Notes under the pieces: generated by a model
The model's database searches: none
Seen by the model: only the letters and a program-made list of their open reading frames with translations
What the model was told of the DNA's origin: nothing
Shown: positions 1-9,332 of the stretch, piece after piece
Layout of the letters: each line of letters begins with the position of its first letter
Numbering within the stretch: position 1 is the stretch's first letter
DNA from: G963662905 sp963662905
GTDB lineage: Bacteria; Bacteroidota; Bacteroidia; Bacteroidales; WRLA01
DNA length: 64,000 nucleotides
Assembly (NCBI GenBank): GCA_963662905.2
Contig: CAXXFD010000001.1
Span: forward strand, 372,001 to 436,000
Direction of reading: 5' to 3'
Translations under genes and position numbers: made by a program

Positions 1-356
1 CAGATGCTTTGACCCACTATCGTTGTATGGGGCAGGGGAAAATCCCTTTGGCATTCCGCGATGATGCAGAACTGCAGATCAGCCTGGCCGAAGTCAGTCC
101 GCAAACGGGACGATGGCACCAAATCCGGCAGCATTTTGGAGGTACAGGGCATTACATCATTGGAGATAATCAGCACGGCTCGCGCCAGCTCAACCGCGCT
201 TTAAAAGAATTTCTGGAGCAGGGTCAGTTGGAACTTATGTTGCATGCTTCATCGCTCTCGTTTCGTCATCCGGAAAATATGGAGCTGATGCATTTTGAAG
301 ATGCTGTTCCCGGTTATTTTCAGGAGATGCTGGAAGGGGTTGGGATAAAGATTTAG
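1..356 (+). CDS. RluA/TruC-family pseudouridine synthase, C-terminal part
   Basis: This is the 3' end of a gene that begins before the window; the frame is open from base 3. The visible 118 or so residues hold the C-terminal part of the RluA-family catalytic fold. The segment TGRWHQIRQHF followed by IIGDNQHG is the TruC-like version of the conserved RluA block that helps bind RNA and close the active site. Family enzymes isomerise uridine to pseudouridine in tRNA or rRNA; TruC modifies U65 of tRNA. The catalytic Asp motif (HRLD) lies upstream and is not seen, so activity cannot be judged. The subfamily call rests on the GD-x-x-HG spacing and the short C-terminus. It is convergent with the decarboxylase operon. 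Confidence 0.8.
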   Translation, partial: DALTHYRCMGQGKIPLAFRDDAELQISLAEVSPQTGRWHQIRQHFGGTGHYIIGDNQHGSRQLNRALKEFLEQGQLELMLHASSLSFRHPENMELMHFEDAVPGYFQEMLEGVGIKI

Positions 357-431
357 TCTTTCTCTGAAAAGGAGGAAACCGAAGGCACATAATTCACAAG
401 TTTATCTTCCATAAAGGCCATGAATTGGCAC

Positions 432-462
432 AAAAAAAGGGCGCCTGTTGCGGGACGCCCTT
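432..462 (-). terminator. Rho-independent terminator of the decarboxylase operon
   Basis: Read on the minus strand, AAGGGCG pairs with CGCCCTT across a 12-nt loop and is followed by a run of T. It lies just after the oadB stop, so it ends the mce-mmdA-oadG-mmdC-oadB transcript. The remaining bases between 357 and 485 show nothing else. Confidence 0.8.
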
Positions 463-485
463 ACACCAAACAATAAACTCACATA

Positions 486-1823
486 TTACAACAAAAAGCT
501 CAGCAGGATACCTGCGGCAACAGCGCTACCAATTACACCGGAAACATTCGGCGCCATAGCGTGCATAAGCAGGTGGTTGGTCGGATCTTCTTTTAAGCCC
601 TCGTTCTGAACAACGCGTGCACTGTCCGGAACGGCCGATACGCCCGCTGCACCAACCAGTGGGTTTACTTTATTATCTTTAGAAAGGAATACATTCATCA
701 ATTTGGCAAACAGTACCCCTCCCGAAGTAGCAATCATAAATGAAAGAGCACCCAAAATGAAAATCATGATGGATTGTGGCGTCAGGAAAACATCGGCCTG
801 TGTGCTGGCTCCAACGGTAATACCGAGCAAAATCGTAACGATATCGATCAGTGCATTACGTGCCGTATCTGCCAAACGCTTGGTTACGCCACTTTCTTTC
901 AATAGATTTCCAAAGAACAACATACCTAAAAGAGGCAATGAGCTAGGAGATATAAACGCAGTAAGTATAAGTCCTATTATAGGAAAAAAGATTTTTTCTG
1001 TTTTCGAAACAGCTCTTGGTGGCTTCATTCGGATAAGGCGTTCCTTTTTGCTGGTCAGTAATTTCATGATAGGCGGCTGGATAACAGGCACCAGAGCCAT
1101 ATATGAATAAGCAGCAATGGCGATTGGGCCGATGAGGTTTTGGGTTTGCAGGCCGTTGATAATGCCCCCGTTCGCTAATTTGGATGAAAGGAAAATCGCT
1201 GTAGGGCCATCGGCACCACCGATAATACCGATCGAACCGGCTTCCGGAAGGTTAAACCCGAGGAAAAGCGCACCGATCAGGGTAAGGAAAATACCTACCT
1301 GTGCAGCTGCTCCAAGCAGCATCAGGCGTGGATTGGAAATCAGGGATGAAAAATCGGTCATCGCCCCAATCCCAAGGAAAATAAGGGGCGGATAAATCCC
1401 TTTCACTACGCCGTAATACAGGTAATTCATTACACTGCCTTCCTGATAAATACCAAGTTGCAGGTTAATATCCGGATCGTTGAAGAAGGGAATATTTCCG
1501 ATAATAATACCCGTACCAATTGGAATCAGCAGCAGGGGTTCATAATCAAATTTAATTGCCAGATAGATAAAAAACAGACCTACCAGAATCATGATAAAGT
1601 GTCCCCAGGTAATATTCCTGAAGCCGGAATAGCTATAAAATTTATATAATCCCTGGTAAGTAAGCGATTCATTAAAAGGCCTGGAGTCATCATCCTGCTG
1701 AACGACTTCCTGTTTATTATCAGTTTGGGTGGTTTTACCGCTCAGGTCATCTGCAAAGACTGCTGTAAGGATACTGAGCACGGCAATAATCCCAAAAATT
1801 GTCAAAAACTTTCTAAGTGCCAT
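486..1823 (-). CDS. oadB: Na+-pumping decarboxylase beta subunit (OadB/MmdB family)
   Basis: Integral membrane subunit of a sodium-translocating decarboxylase. It decarboxylates the carboxybiotin delivered by the carrier subunit and couples this to Na+ export. The 445-residue protein has about ten hydrophobic segments. It carries the family blocks GGADGPT (202-208), with the Asp essential for Na+ in characterised homologues, and VGAAGVSAVPD (about 390-400), with the conserved Ser. An N-terminal hydrophobic stretch (about 5-23) and a polar linker precede the core, making it longer than the roughly 375-430 residues usual for the family. It is the last gene of a minus-strand operon with biotin carrier, OadG-like and carboxyltransferase genes. 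The substrate is inferred from the epimerase and methylmalonyl-type carboxyltransferase in the operon. Confidence 0.93.
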   Translation of the reverse strand: MALRKFLTIFGIIAVLSILTAVFADDLSGKTTQTDNKQEVVQQDDDSRPFNESLTYQGLYKFYSYSGFRNITWGHFIMILVGLFFIYLAIKFDYEPLLLIPIGTGIIIGNIPFFNDPDINLQLGIYQEGSVMNYLYYGVVKGIYPPLIFLGIGAMTDFSSLISNPRLMLLGAAAQVGIFLTLIGALFLGFNLPEAGSIGIIGGADGPTAIFLSSKLANGGIINGLQTQNLIGPIAIAAYSYMALVPVIQPPIMKLLTSKKERLIRMKPPRAVSKTEKIFFPIIGLILTAFISPSSLPLLGMLFFGNLLKESGVTKRLADTARNALIDIVTILLGITVGASTQADVFLTPQSIMIFILGALSFMIATSGGVLFAKLMNVFLSKDNKVNPLVGAAGVSAVPDSARVVQNEGLKEDPTNHLLMHAMAPNVSGVIGSAVAAGILLSFLL

Positions 1824-1857
1824 TTTTGTTCGGCTTTTAAAGGTTCATAAAAAGTGC

Positions 1858-2286
1858 TTACACCAATTCTACCAAAGCAGCTTCCTGAAGGACGTTATCT
1901 CCTACAGTGACTTTAATAGAACCCACAGTTCCGTCGCGTTCGGCCAAAACAACATTCTCCATTTTCATGGCTTCATACATTACAAGCTTATCGCCTTTTT
2001 TCACCTCATCGCCTTCTTTTACAAAGATATTGAGGATCACACCGGGAAGCGGGCATTTAATGATTAAGGGGCCCCCGGCTGGTTTTGCATCGGGCAGTCT
2101 GTGGCTGCCTTTGGGGTTAACCACGGCCGAGCGAACCAATGTAGGTGTTTTGCTTGTTTTGATTTCTTTGTGCAACTCCACTTTGTAGGAAGAACCGTTT
2201 ACATCCATTTTGATGATGTTCTTTTCAAAGCCTTTGATTTCCACTTCGTACTCGTTGCCACGTACAGTGAATTTATATTTTCTCAT
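1858..2286 (-). CDS. mmdC: Biotin carrier subunit of the decarboxylase
   Basis: A 142-residue biotinyl-lipoyl domain protein. The biotinylation motif AMKMEN lies at 106-111, so Lys108 is the predicted biotin attachment site. The C-terminal 75 residues form the beta-barrel biotinyl domain (PLPGVILNIFV..GD.V..GD). They are preceded by a Pro/Ala-containing linker (about 55-72) and an N-terminal domain of unknown fold that is common in Bacteroidota versions. It shuttles CO2 between the MmdA carboxyltransferase and the membrane OadB subunit. Genes for both partners flank it on the same strand with gaps of about 35 bp, consistent with co-transcription. Confidence 0.93.
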   Translation of the reverse strand: MRKYKFTVRGNEYEVEIKGFEKNIIKMDVNGSSYKVELHKEIKTSKTPTLVRSAVVNPKGSHRLPDAKPAGGPLIIKCPLPGVILNIFVKEGDEVKKGDKLVMYEAMKMENVVLAERDGTVGSIKVTVGDNVLQEAALVELV

Positions 2287-2320
2287 CAGTAATGATCTTT
2301 ATATGACTGATTAATAAATT

Positions 2321-2686
2321 TTATTGTTGCTTGTTCAGGTTGCGCAGACCGTATATCTTGGAACTCCATGGTGAGTAGTTCCGCGAAACACGTTTTATGG
2401 TCAGGATATTGCTTTCCTCATCGTGCATTTCATTAAAATACATAAAGATAGCTGCACTGATGGCTGCATTCTCTTCTGATGAAACAGATAATTCCTGGTC
2501 TGCACACTCCTTCCCTTCCTTTTTAAGTTTTTTCCTGATGTTGATATTCAATATCTTAGGGACATTAGCAAAAACAAAAAACAGAAGTACAAGTGCGCCG
2601 AAAACAATTGAATAACCAACCAGGGTAATCACAAGTCCCTGGTTCAGGTTATGGGTAAGTTCGGCCGACATTTCTAATAAAACCAT
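2321..2686 (-). CDS. OadG-like small membrane subunit of the decarboxylase
   Basis: A 121-residue protein with one strong transmembrane segment (about 17-41). A charged cytoplasmic part follows, ending in the typical YSPWSSKIYGLR-type tail. OadG/MmdD subunits anchor and stabilise the carboxyltransferase-biotin-beta complex. Sequence conservation in this family is low, so the call rests on size, one N-terminal membrane segment, the Ala-rich stretch (AAISAAIFMYF) seen in Bacteroidota OadG proteins, and position between mmdA and the biotin carrier. The start at 2686 leaves an 18-bp gap after mmdA. MSAELTH, five codons in, is a possible alternative start. Confidence 0.85.
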   Translation of the reverse strand: MVLLEMSAELTHNLNQGLVITLVGYSIVFGALVLLFFVFANVPKILNINIRKKLKKEGKECADQELSVSSEENAAISAAIFMYFNEMHDEESNILTIKRVSRNYSPWSSKIYGLRNLNKQQ

Positions 2687-2704
2687 AGTACAATTATTTT
2701 ATGT

Positions 2705-4264
2705 TTAAAGCGGGATATTGGAATGCTTTTTCGGTGGATTTGTATCTTTCTTTGTAGCGAGAGTACGCAAGGCGCGGCATATCCTGAAACGGGTATTCCG
2801 TGGTTCAATTACATCATCAATATAGCCGTATTTTGCTGCTTCGTATGGGTTAGCAAATTTATCGCGGTATTCTTCTTCTTTTTTGGCGATGTATTTGGCG
2901 CGTTCTTCGAGGTCTTCAATTTCGCTGATTTTGCGTCCTTCGAGCACTTCAATAGCTCCTTTGGGCCCCATAACGGCAATTTCTGCTGATGGCCATGCAT
3001 AATTTATGTCGCCACGGAGCTGCTTGGAACTCATCACATCGTGTGCGCCACCATAAGATTTGCGCAGGGTAACGGTGACTTTTGGCACTGTAGCTTCGCC
3101 ATAAGCAAACATCAGTTTTGCACCGTGGGTAATAATTCCGCCATATTCCTGATTGCTGCCCGGAAGGAAACCGGGAACGTCAACAAGGGTGATGATGGGC
3201 AAGTTGAAAGCATCACAGAAACGCACAAAACGGGCTGCTTTGCGGGATGCTTCGATATCGAGCACACCGGCGAGGAAATTGGGCTGGTTGGCAACGATAC
3301 CTACGGGTGCCCCGTTAAATTTAGCAAAACCCACCACAATATTTTTCGCATAATGACGGTGGAATTCGAGGAATTCTTCGTGGTCAACGATATGATAAAT
3401 CACATCTTTGATATCGTAAGGTTTATTGGGATTGTCAGGAATAATGTCATTGAGCTCATCGGCCATACGGTCAATCGGGTCGGAACATTCTGTCAATGGC
3501 GGTTCTTCGAGGCAGTTTTGAGGGAGGTATTCCAGGGTTTTGCGAATCAGCATAATGCCTTCTTCCTCGGAATCTGATTTAAAGTGGGCAACGCCTGATT
3601 TGGAAGCGTGTACATTTGCGCCGCCGAGATCTTCGGTAGTAATATCCTCACCGGTAACAGTTTTGGTAACTTTTGGGCCGGTAACGAACATATAACTGGT
3701 TTGGTCGTTCATGATGATGACATCGGTAAGGGCCGGCGAATAAACGGCGCCCCCGGCGCAGGGGCCAAAAATGGCTGAAATCTGCGGGATCACTCCGCTG
3801 GCCATAATATTGCGCTGGAAAATTTCCGCATAACCTGCCAGGCTGTTTACGCCCTCCTGAATACGGGCACCACCGCTGTCGTTAATACCGATAATTGGAG
3901 CACCCACTTTCATGGCCTGATCCATAACTTTACAGATTTTCAGCGCAAAAGTTTCGGAAAGCGACCCGCCAAATACGGTGAAATCCTGTGCAAAAACATA
4001 TACCACGCGCCCATCGATAGTACCATGGCCTGTTACTACGCCATCGCCGAGGAATTTTTGTTTTTCCAGGCCAAAATTTGTGCAACGGTGCGACATGAAC
4101 ATATCGTACTCTTCAAAACTTCCTTCATCGAGGAGCATTTCGATACGCTCACGGGCAGTGTATTTGCCCTTTTTGTGCTGAGAATCGATACGTTTCTGGC
4201 CGCCACCGAGTTTCGCTTCTTCACGGAGCTCAATAAGCTGTTTGATTTTTTCCTGACTGCTCAT
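2705..4264 (-). CDS. mmdA: Methylmalonyl-CoA decarboxylase alpha subunit (acyl-CoA carboxyltransferase)
   Basis: A 519-residue carboxyltransferase with the two crotonase-like halves of the acyl-CoA carboxylase beta family. Family blocks include the N-terminal GGGQKRIDSQHKKGKYTARER region, the oxyanion-forming GGARIQEGVNSLAGYAEIF stretch, GPCAGGAVYSPALTD, and in the second half LVDVPGFLPG. It transfers the carboxyl of (S)-methylmalonyl-CoA to biotin on the carrier subunit. Full length matches MmdA/PccB (510-520). In this operon it sits with an epimerase and an Na+-pump beta subunit, so decarboxylation to propionyl-CoA is more likely than carboxylation. The homologous PccB direction cannot be excluded from this chain alone. 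Confidence 0.94.
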   Translation of the reverse strand: MSSQEKIKQLIELREEAKLGGGQKRIDSQHKKGKYTARERIEMLLDEGSFEEYDMFMSHRCTNFGLEKQKFLGDGVVTGHGTIDGRVVYVFAQDFTVFGGSLSETFALKICKVMDQAMKVGAPIIGINDSGGARIQEGVNSLAGYAEIFQRNIMASGVIPQISAIFGPCAGGAVYSPALTDVIIMNDQTSYMFVTGPKVTKTVTGEDITTEDLGGANVHASKSGVAHFKSDSEEEGIMLIRKTLEYLPQNCLEEPPLTECSDPIDRMADELNDIIPDNPNKPYDIKDVIYHIVDHEEFLEFHRHYAKNIVVGFAKFNGAPVGIVANQPNFLAGVLDIEASRKAARFVRFCDAFNLPIITLVDVPGFLPGSNQEYGGIITHGAKLMFAYGEATVPKVTVTLRKSYGGAHDVMSSKQLRGDINYAWPSAEIAVMGPKGAIEVLEGRKISEIEDLEERAKYIAKKEEEYRDKFANPYEAAKYGYIDDVIEPRNTRFRICRALRTLATKKDTNPPKKHSNIPL

Positions 4265-4331
4265 GAATTTTAATACATTTTGCCGTTGACCGGCTATTTA
4301 AGTTATAGGTTGTTTAAATCCGTTATTTGCG

Positions 4332-4736
4332 CTATTCTTTGCCACAAAATTCTGTAAGTACTCCATGTGTCGATTTTGGATGGAGAAAACCAATCCGCAA
4401 ACCTTCGGCACCATTGCGCGGCTCTTTATCAATCAGGCGTACACCTTTTTCCTCTGCTTCTTTTAAGGCTTCGCCAACATTGGGCATAGCAAATGCAATA
4501 TGATGCATTCCCGGCCCTTTTTTCTCAACAAATTTACCAATAGGCCCTTCCGGATCAGTCGATTCCAAAAGCTCTATTTTTGTTTGGCCTACCATAAAAA
4601 AGGCCGTCTTCACTTTTTGATCTTTTACTTCCTCAATTTCATAGCAGGAAAGCCCTAATACTCCTTCATAGTATTTTATGGCTTCATCAAGATTACTTAC
4701 CGCTATGCCAATGTGTTCAATATGAGTAGGTTTCAT
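4332..4736 (-). CDS. mce: Methylmalonyl-CoA epimerase
   Basis: A VOC/glyoxalase-fold metalloenzyme that interconverts (R)- and (S)-methylmalonyl-CoA, supplying the substrate of the downstream decarboxylase. Metal ligands are visible: His in HIEHIGIAV near the N-terminus, His in GPGMHHIAF in the middle, and Glu in VLTEF near the C-terminus. The start at 4736 gives 134 residues and the N-terminus MKPTHIEHIG, the standard family length. The open frame runs upstream to a GTG at 4787, but that GTG is inside the predicted -7 box, so it would not be transcribed. First gene of the operon, 67 bp before mmdA. Confidence 0.93.
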   Translation of the reverse strand: MKPTHIEHIGIAVSNLDEAIKYYEGVLGLSCYEIEEVKDQKVKTAFFMVGQTKIELLESTDPEGPIGKFVEKKGPGMHHIAFAMPNVGEALKEAEEKGVRLIDKEPRNGAEGLRIGFLHPKSTHGVLTEFCGKE

Positions 4737-4786
4737 AGGAAAATATAATTTTATTTGTTTGCTGATAAACAGTGTTAATTGATTCA

Positions 4787-4794
4787 CAAAATTA
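4787..4794 (-). promoter_or_regulatory. -7 promoter element of the mce-mmd operon
   Basis: Minus-strand TAATTTTG matches the Bacteroidetes -7 consensus TAnnTTTG and lies about 50 bp before the preferred mce start. No good TTTG was found 19-21 bp upstream, so this is a half-supported promoter. Its position argues against the GTG at 4787 as the start of mce. Confidence 0.5.
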
Positions 4795-5147
4795 ACTCAA
4801 AAAAAAGTATTCCCCGAATTTTATAAGTCCTTTAAAGTACGTACACTGAAATTATCACCTAATTGAAATACACTCATAAACAACTGAATAACAATCATTT
4901 GAAATCAATATTCCAAAATTGCACGCAACACATTATCACACAAACCTATAATTATCTAAAATTTAGAATTAATCTGTATTAATCTTCTAATGAAGCCATT
5001 ATAAATTTTTGGAAACAAAATAATAATGCAATACGGAAATAAGGGGCTTTTGCACATAATAAACTGACCATAATACTTTTATGAAAGGCTTATATGAAAA
5101 TAACTGAAAAAAAATTCAAAGACGAGCCTCCATACTATATTAAAACT
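4795..5147. other. AT-rich divergent intergenic region
   Basis: About 350 bp of AT-rich sequence between the divergent mce operon and the TPR/SpoIIE gene. It has a 13-bp palindrome, TCTAAAATTTAGA, near 4956. I see no convincing gene or RNA. Confidence 0.5.
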
Positions 5148-5155
5148 TACTTTTG
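5148..5155 (+). promoter_or_regulatory. -7 promoter element for the TPR/SpoIIE gene
   Basis: TACTTTTG fits TAnnTTTG exactly and ends 20 bp before the ATG at 5176. No clear TTTG at -33. Confidence 0.5.
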
Positions 5156-5175
5156 TAAACAGAGCTTAAGAGCAC

Positions 5176-7431
5176 ATGAAAAAATTTACTGCCATAATCT
5201 GTTTGCTGCTGAGTGTTTTGCTTTTGGATATCCGGGCTCAGGATATCGACAGCCTGCTTTCATTGAACAATACCCTTGATAATGACAGCCTTCGCATTGA
5301 AAACTACCTGAATATTGCTCATGCATTAAAAAAGCAAACGCCCGATTCGGCCATTGGTTATTATGAAAAGGCCATCGAACTCAGCAAGGCCGGGGGCTAT
5401 CACACAATAACATGCGGCACATACGAAAAAATGGCTCTTATGGAATATAGCAGGGGAAATTTTGACAAGGCTGCAGAAATGAGCAAAGCGCTTATTGACT
5501 ATGCCGAAAAAAGCAATAACAGCAAAAAATGCCTGCGCGGCTATAACCTGTTAAACTTTTTCCTGATCCGCCTGAACCAAATGGAAGAATCATTGATCAT
5601 AGCTAATAAAGCCATCCATTTGGCCGACAGCATTGGGGATTCAGCACTAACAGGAAGTTTTTATAACAGATCGGGCGCTGCCTATGAAGCTTTGGCCAAT
5701 TATCCTCAGGCTCTGTATGCCTACCAGCAATCGCAAAAAATTGCAGACGCACGAAAAGACAGCAATTTGTTGGCCAGCACGTTAAACAATATTGGAAATA
5801 TAATGGAAAACCTGGGGCAAACCGACAAACAGCTCCAATATTATAAACAAGCACTTGAAATCCGGAAACTGCAAAATGAACCTGTAAAAATTGCTGCACT
5901 TCTCGAAAATATTGGCGTGGCACATCTAAGCCTGAAACAATTCAATGTTGCCCTGGTCTATTTTGACAGTACGCTCACAATGCGCAAAGAGTTAAATGAC
6001 CAAGCCGGCCAGAGCCAGACATACATCAATATCGGCAACGCCCACGAAGGATTGAACAACCTAAACCAGGCGCTCGAAAACTACAACCGGGCACTGCCCA
6101 ATCTTAATGGAACTGAAGACGTAAAAGCAAAATGCCTGGCTAATATTTCGGACATTTACTACAAAAAAGGCGCGTTTGTGAAAGCAGAAAAATATGCACA
6201 GCAAAGCCTTGCCATTGCCGATAAATTAAACGACAAAGAACTGCAGCGGCAGTCCTACAAATACCTTGTGAAAATCTACGACACCACCAGTCAATACAAA
6301 AAAGCGCTCAATTTTTACCGTTTATATACCCAGGTGAAAGACAGTATTTCCGGAATTGAAATCAGTAAACAGCTTCAGGAGCTGGAAACCAAATATCAGT
6401 CCGAGAAAAAAGCACAGGAAAACGCACTCTTAAACGCTCGTGTTACCACACAAAACCTACGGTTAAAACAGCAGGAACTCCAACAATACGGGTTGATAAC
6501 CGGTATTTTGCTGATGCTGCTCATCGCACTGGTAGTTTGGCGAAATTATCGCCAGAAAAAACGCGCCAACGAGCTGTTGGCTCAACAGAAAAAGGAAATC
6601 GAAAACAAAAACCTTGATCTGGAAACGGCCAATCACGAAATCACTGCCCAAAAGAACATTATCGAGGAAAAGAATGTGAAAATTATTGACAGTATCCGCT
6701 ATGCCCGCAGGATACAGGAAACCATTCTTCCTCCCCAAAGCATGATCAGCCGTTTGCTGCCCGATTCCTTTGTCCTTTACCGTCCCAAAGATATTGTCAG
6801 CGGCGATTTTTACTGGCTCACCGAAACTGATGACAATAAGGTTTTGATATCAGCCATTGATTGCACCGGCCATGGTGTGCCGGGCGCTTTTGTATCCATC
6901 GTCGGGCACAACAGCATCAACCGTGTTGTAAAAGAATTTGGCATTGCACAGCCCGCAGCCGTGCTCGATAAACTTAATGAGCTTGTTGTAAAAAGCTTCA
7001 GCAAGCAACAGGAACATGAAGTGAAAGACGGAATGGACATGGCACTGTGCATGCTCGACCGCAAAAACATGACTCTGGAATATGCCGGCGCAAACAACCC
7101 TTTATATTTGGTGCGCAATGGGGAGCTCAACATTACCAAAGCCGACAAACAGCCCATCGGTGCCTACGAAAACAGAAAAGCATTTACAAACCACCACTTT
7201 GAATTACAAAAAGGCGATGTAATCTATATCTTTTCCGATGGCTATATCGATCAGTTTGGCGGCCCTGACGGGAAAAAATTTATGTCGCGCCGATTCCGCG
7301 AAATGTTGCTCCAAATACACAAGAAGCACCCAACAGAACAAAAAGAAATCCTGAACAAAACTATTGTGGAATGGATGGACAAGGAAGAACAAATTGATGA
7401 TATGCTGGTAATCGGAATCCGGATTTCATAA
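5176..7431 (+). CDS. TPR sensor protein with SpoIIE-type PP2C phosphatase domain
   Basis: A 751-residue membrane-bound signalling protein. It has an N-terminal signal sequence (1-22) and a periplasmic array of tetratricopeptide repeats (about 35-400). One transmembrane helix (about 438-456) and a cytoplasmic coiled coil (about 460-505) follow. The SpoIIE/PPM phosphatase domain starts at SIRYARRIQ (506) and runs to the end. Metal-binding acidic motifs of the phosphatase are present: DFYW, DCTGHGVPGAF, DGMD and FSDGYIDQFGG. This architecture is frequent in Bacteroidota, where such phosphatases probably act on anti-anti-sigma-type proteins. No STAS or anti-sigma gene is adjacent, so the partner is unknown. 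Monocistronic, with its own -7 box. Confidence 0.88.
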   Translation: MKKFTAIICLLLSVLLLDIRAQDIDSLLSLNNTLDNDSLRIENYLNIAHALKKQTPDSAIGYYEKAIELSKAGGYHTITCGTYEKMALMEYSRGNFDKAAEMSKALIDYAEKSNNSKKCLRGYNLLNFFLIRLNQMEESLIIANKAIHLADSIGDSALTGSFYNRSGAAYEALANYPQALYAYQQSQKIADARKDSNLLASTLNNIGNIMENLGQTDKQLQYYKQALEIRKLQNEPVKIAALLENIGVAHLSLKQFNVALVYFDSTLTMRKELNDQAGQSQTYINIGNAHEGLNNLNQALENYNRALPNLNGTEDVKAKCLANISDIYYKKGAFVKAEKYAQQSLAIADKLNDKELQRQSYKYLVKIYDTTSQYKKALNFYRLYTQVKDSISGIEISKQLQELETKYQSEKKAQENALLNARVTTQNLRLKQQELQQYGLITGILLMLLIALVVWRNYRQKKRANELLAQQKKEIENKNLDLETANHEITAQKNIIEEKNVKIIDSIRYARRIQETILPPQSMISRLLPDSFVLYRPKDIVSGDFYWLTETDDNKVLISAIDCTGHGVPGAFVSIVGHNSINRVVKEFGIAQPAAVLDKLNELVVKSFSKQQEHEVKDGMDMALCMLDRKNMTLEYAGANNPLYLVRNGELNITKADKQPIGAYENRKAFTNHHFELQKGDVIYIFSDGYIDQFGGPDGKKFMSRRFREMLLQIHKKHPTEQKEILNKTIVEWMDKEEQIDDMLVIGIRIS

Positions 7432-7477
7432 TTTTTCCTCATTTCCTATTTTCCCGGCTTCTTAAGCAGAAAGCATT

Positions 7478-7485
7478 TATTTTTG
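7478..7485 (+). promoter_or_regulatory. -7 promoter element for mrdA-rodA
   Basis: TATTTTTG fits TAnnTTTG and lies 29 bp before the mrdA ATG. No TTTG at the expected -33 position. Confidence 0.45.
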
Positions 7486-7514
7486 CATCGTCAATGATTC
7501 AATAAAGTTAATCC

Positions 7515-9332
7515 ATGCGGAAACATCAACAGTATTCTTCACGCAAATTTGTCCTGATTGCCATCCTGACGGTTACTGCATTGATTTATCTGAGCAAACT
7601 TGCTTATATTCAAATCATTGAGGACAAATACAAAATACTTTCCTACAGCAATGTACGGCGTGCGGTTACTTTATATCCTTCACGTGGGCTGATCTTCGAC
7701 CGAAACAACAAGCTATTGGTTTCCAATGATGTGGCATATGATTTAATGGTAATCCCCAAGCAGGTCAAAAAAATTGACACCCTGCGTTTTTGCCAACTTG
7801 TCGGGATCAGCCCGGATGATTTCATTGACAAACTCACCAAGGCCCAACAATATTCACGTTATAAATCATCGGTTTTTGAAGCCCAGATCAGCAAGGAGAC
7901 TTATGGCTACCTTCAGGAAAAACTTTTTGAATTTCCAGGCTTTTTTGTGCAGGCACGCGCCATACGCAAATACGATCAGGATGTTGCAGCCCATGTTTTG
8001 GGTTATGTCAGCGAAGTAAACCGGCGCGATCTGGAACAAGACGAATATTATAAATCGGGCGACTATATCGGAAAAACCGGTTTGGAAAAATTTTATGAGA
8101 AAGAACTTCGCGGCGAAAAAGGAAAAGCCATAAAAGTTGTGGATGTTTTTAACCGTGAAAAAGGCAGTTTTGAAAATGGCAAATACGACGAAGATCCCAT
8201 TGCCGGAAAAAACATTTACACAAGCATTGACAGGGACTTGCAGGAGTTTGGCGAAGAATTGATGAAAAACAAGCGCGGCAGCATTGTGGCCATAGAACCT
8301 GCAACAGGCGAAATACTGGCTCTGGTCTCCTCGCCTGCTTTTGATCCAAACCTACTGATTGGCCGCGAACGGGGTAAAAATTTTGCGCAACTGAGCCAGG
8401 ACACGCTAAAACCTTTGTTTAACCGCACTGTTTCAGCACGTTATCCGCCCGGATCCACTTTTAAAATGATGAATGCGCTTATTGGCCTGCAGGAAGGCAC
8501 TTTGGATGAACATACGCAATACAGCTGCCAGGGGCCGGAATCATCGCCAATCCGCTGCACACACTACCATACTTCGCCGCTTAATGTGCGGCAGTCGATC
8601 GAAATAAGCTGTAACCCTTTTTACTGGAATGTATTCCGCAGCATCCTCGAAAACCCGAAATACAATACCATTTATGAATCGTACAATAAATGGCGCGACT
8701 ACGTGCTCAGTTTTGGCCTGGATGCCCCTTTTGAAACCGACATCCTCAGCCAGCGCAAAGCCAGCGTGCCCGCTACGGATTATTTCGACCGTTACTACCG
8801 GAAAAACCACTGGAAAGCAATAACGGTACGATCACTTTCGATCGGCCAGGGAGAAATTGAACTTTCGCCCCTGCAGCTGGCCAATTATACCGCAGCTATT
8901 GCCAATCGCGGCTATTTCTACGAGCCACACCTTGCACGTGCCATTGGTGAAAATGATGATAAAAGCCTGAAGGAAACAAAAAAACGCATCACAAAAATAG
9001 ATCCCAAAAACTTTGAAATCGTAATTGACGGAATGGAAAACGTTTTCCTCGGAGAAGAAGGGACTGCGCGCTGGTACCAAACCGACAGCCTCTCCATTTG
9101 TGGCAAAACAGGCACGGCTGAAAACCCTCACGGTGAAGACCACAGCGTTTTTATTGCCTTTGCACCCAGGGAAAACCCAAAAATTGCCATTGCCGCTGTA
9201 ATTGAAAACGGTGGGTTTGGATCAACCTGGGCCGCGCCTATTGCCACTTTGATGGTAGAAAAATACCTGCGGGGAAAAACAACGGACACTTGGTTTAAAG
9301 AAAAAATGCTTAACGAACACCCAATTGATTAA
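7515..9332 (+). CDS. mrdA: Penicillin-binding protein 2 (peptidoglycan DD-transpeptidase)
   Basis: Elongation-specific class B PBP that cross-links peptidoglycan with RodA. The 605-residue protein has an N-terminal membrane anchor (about 11-30). The pedestal/dimerisation domain includes SRGLIFDRNN. The transpeptidase domain has all three active-site motifs: S314-T-F-K317, S365-C-N367 and K531-T-G533. Length is typical. It overlaps rodA by one base (TAATG), which indicates translational coupling. The mreC and mreD genes usually next to this pair are elsewhere in the window. Confidence 0.95.
   Translation: MRKHQQYSSRKFVLIAILTVTALIYLSKLAYIQIIEDKYKILSYSNVRRAVTLYPSRGLIFDRNNKLLVSNDVAYDLMVIPKQVKKIDTLRFCQLVGISPDDFIDKLTKAQQYSRYKSSVFEAQISKETYGYLQEKLFEFPGFFVQARAIRKYDQDVAAHVLGYVSEVNRRDLEQDEYYKSGDYIGKTGLEKFYEKELRGEKGKAIKVVDVFNREKGSFENGKYDEDPIAGKNIYTSIDRDLQEFGEELMKNKRGSIVAIEPATGEILALVSSPAFDPNLLIGRERGKNFAQLSQDTLKPLFNRTVSARYPPGSTFKMMNALIGLQEGTLDEHTQYSCQGPESSPIRCTHYHTSPLNVRQSIEISCNPFYWNVFRSILENPKYNTIYESYNKWRDYVLSFGLDAPFETDILSQRKASVPATDYFDRYYRKNHWKAITVRSLSIGQGEIELSPLQLANYTAAIANRGYFYEPHLARAIGENDDKSLKETKKRITKIDPKNFEIVIDGMENVFLGEEGTARWYQTDSLSICGKTGTAENPHGEDHSVFIAFAPRENPKIAIAAVIENGGFGSTWAAPIATLMVEKYLRGKTTDTWFKEKMLNEHPID

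Noticed and set aside
3041..3577. A 178-codon plus-strand frame inside mmdA
   Set aside because: Antisense shadow of a conserved carboxyltransferase.
4737..4787. Upstream GTG start for the epimerase
   Set aside because: It overlaps the -7 box, and the extension is not part of the family fold.
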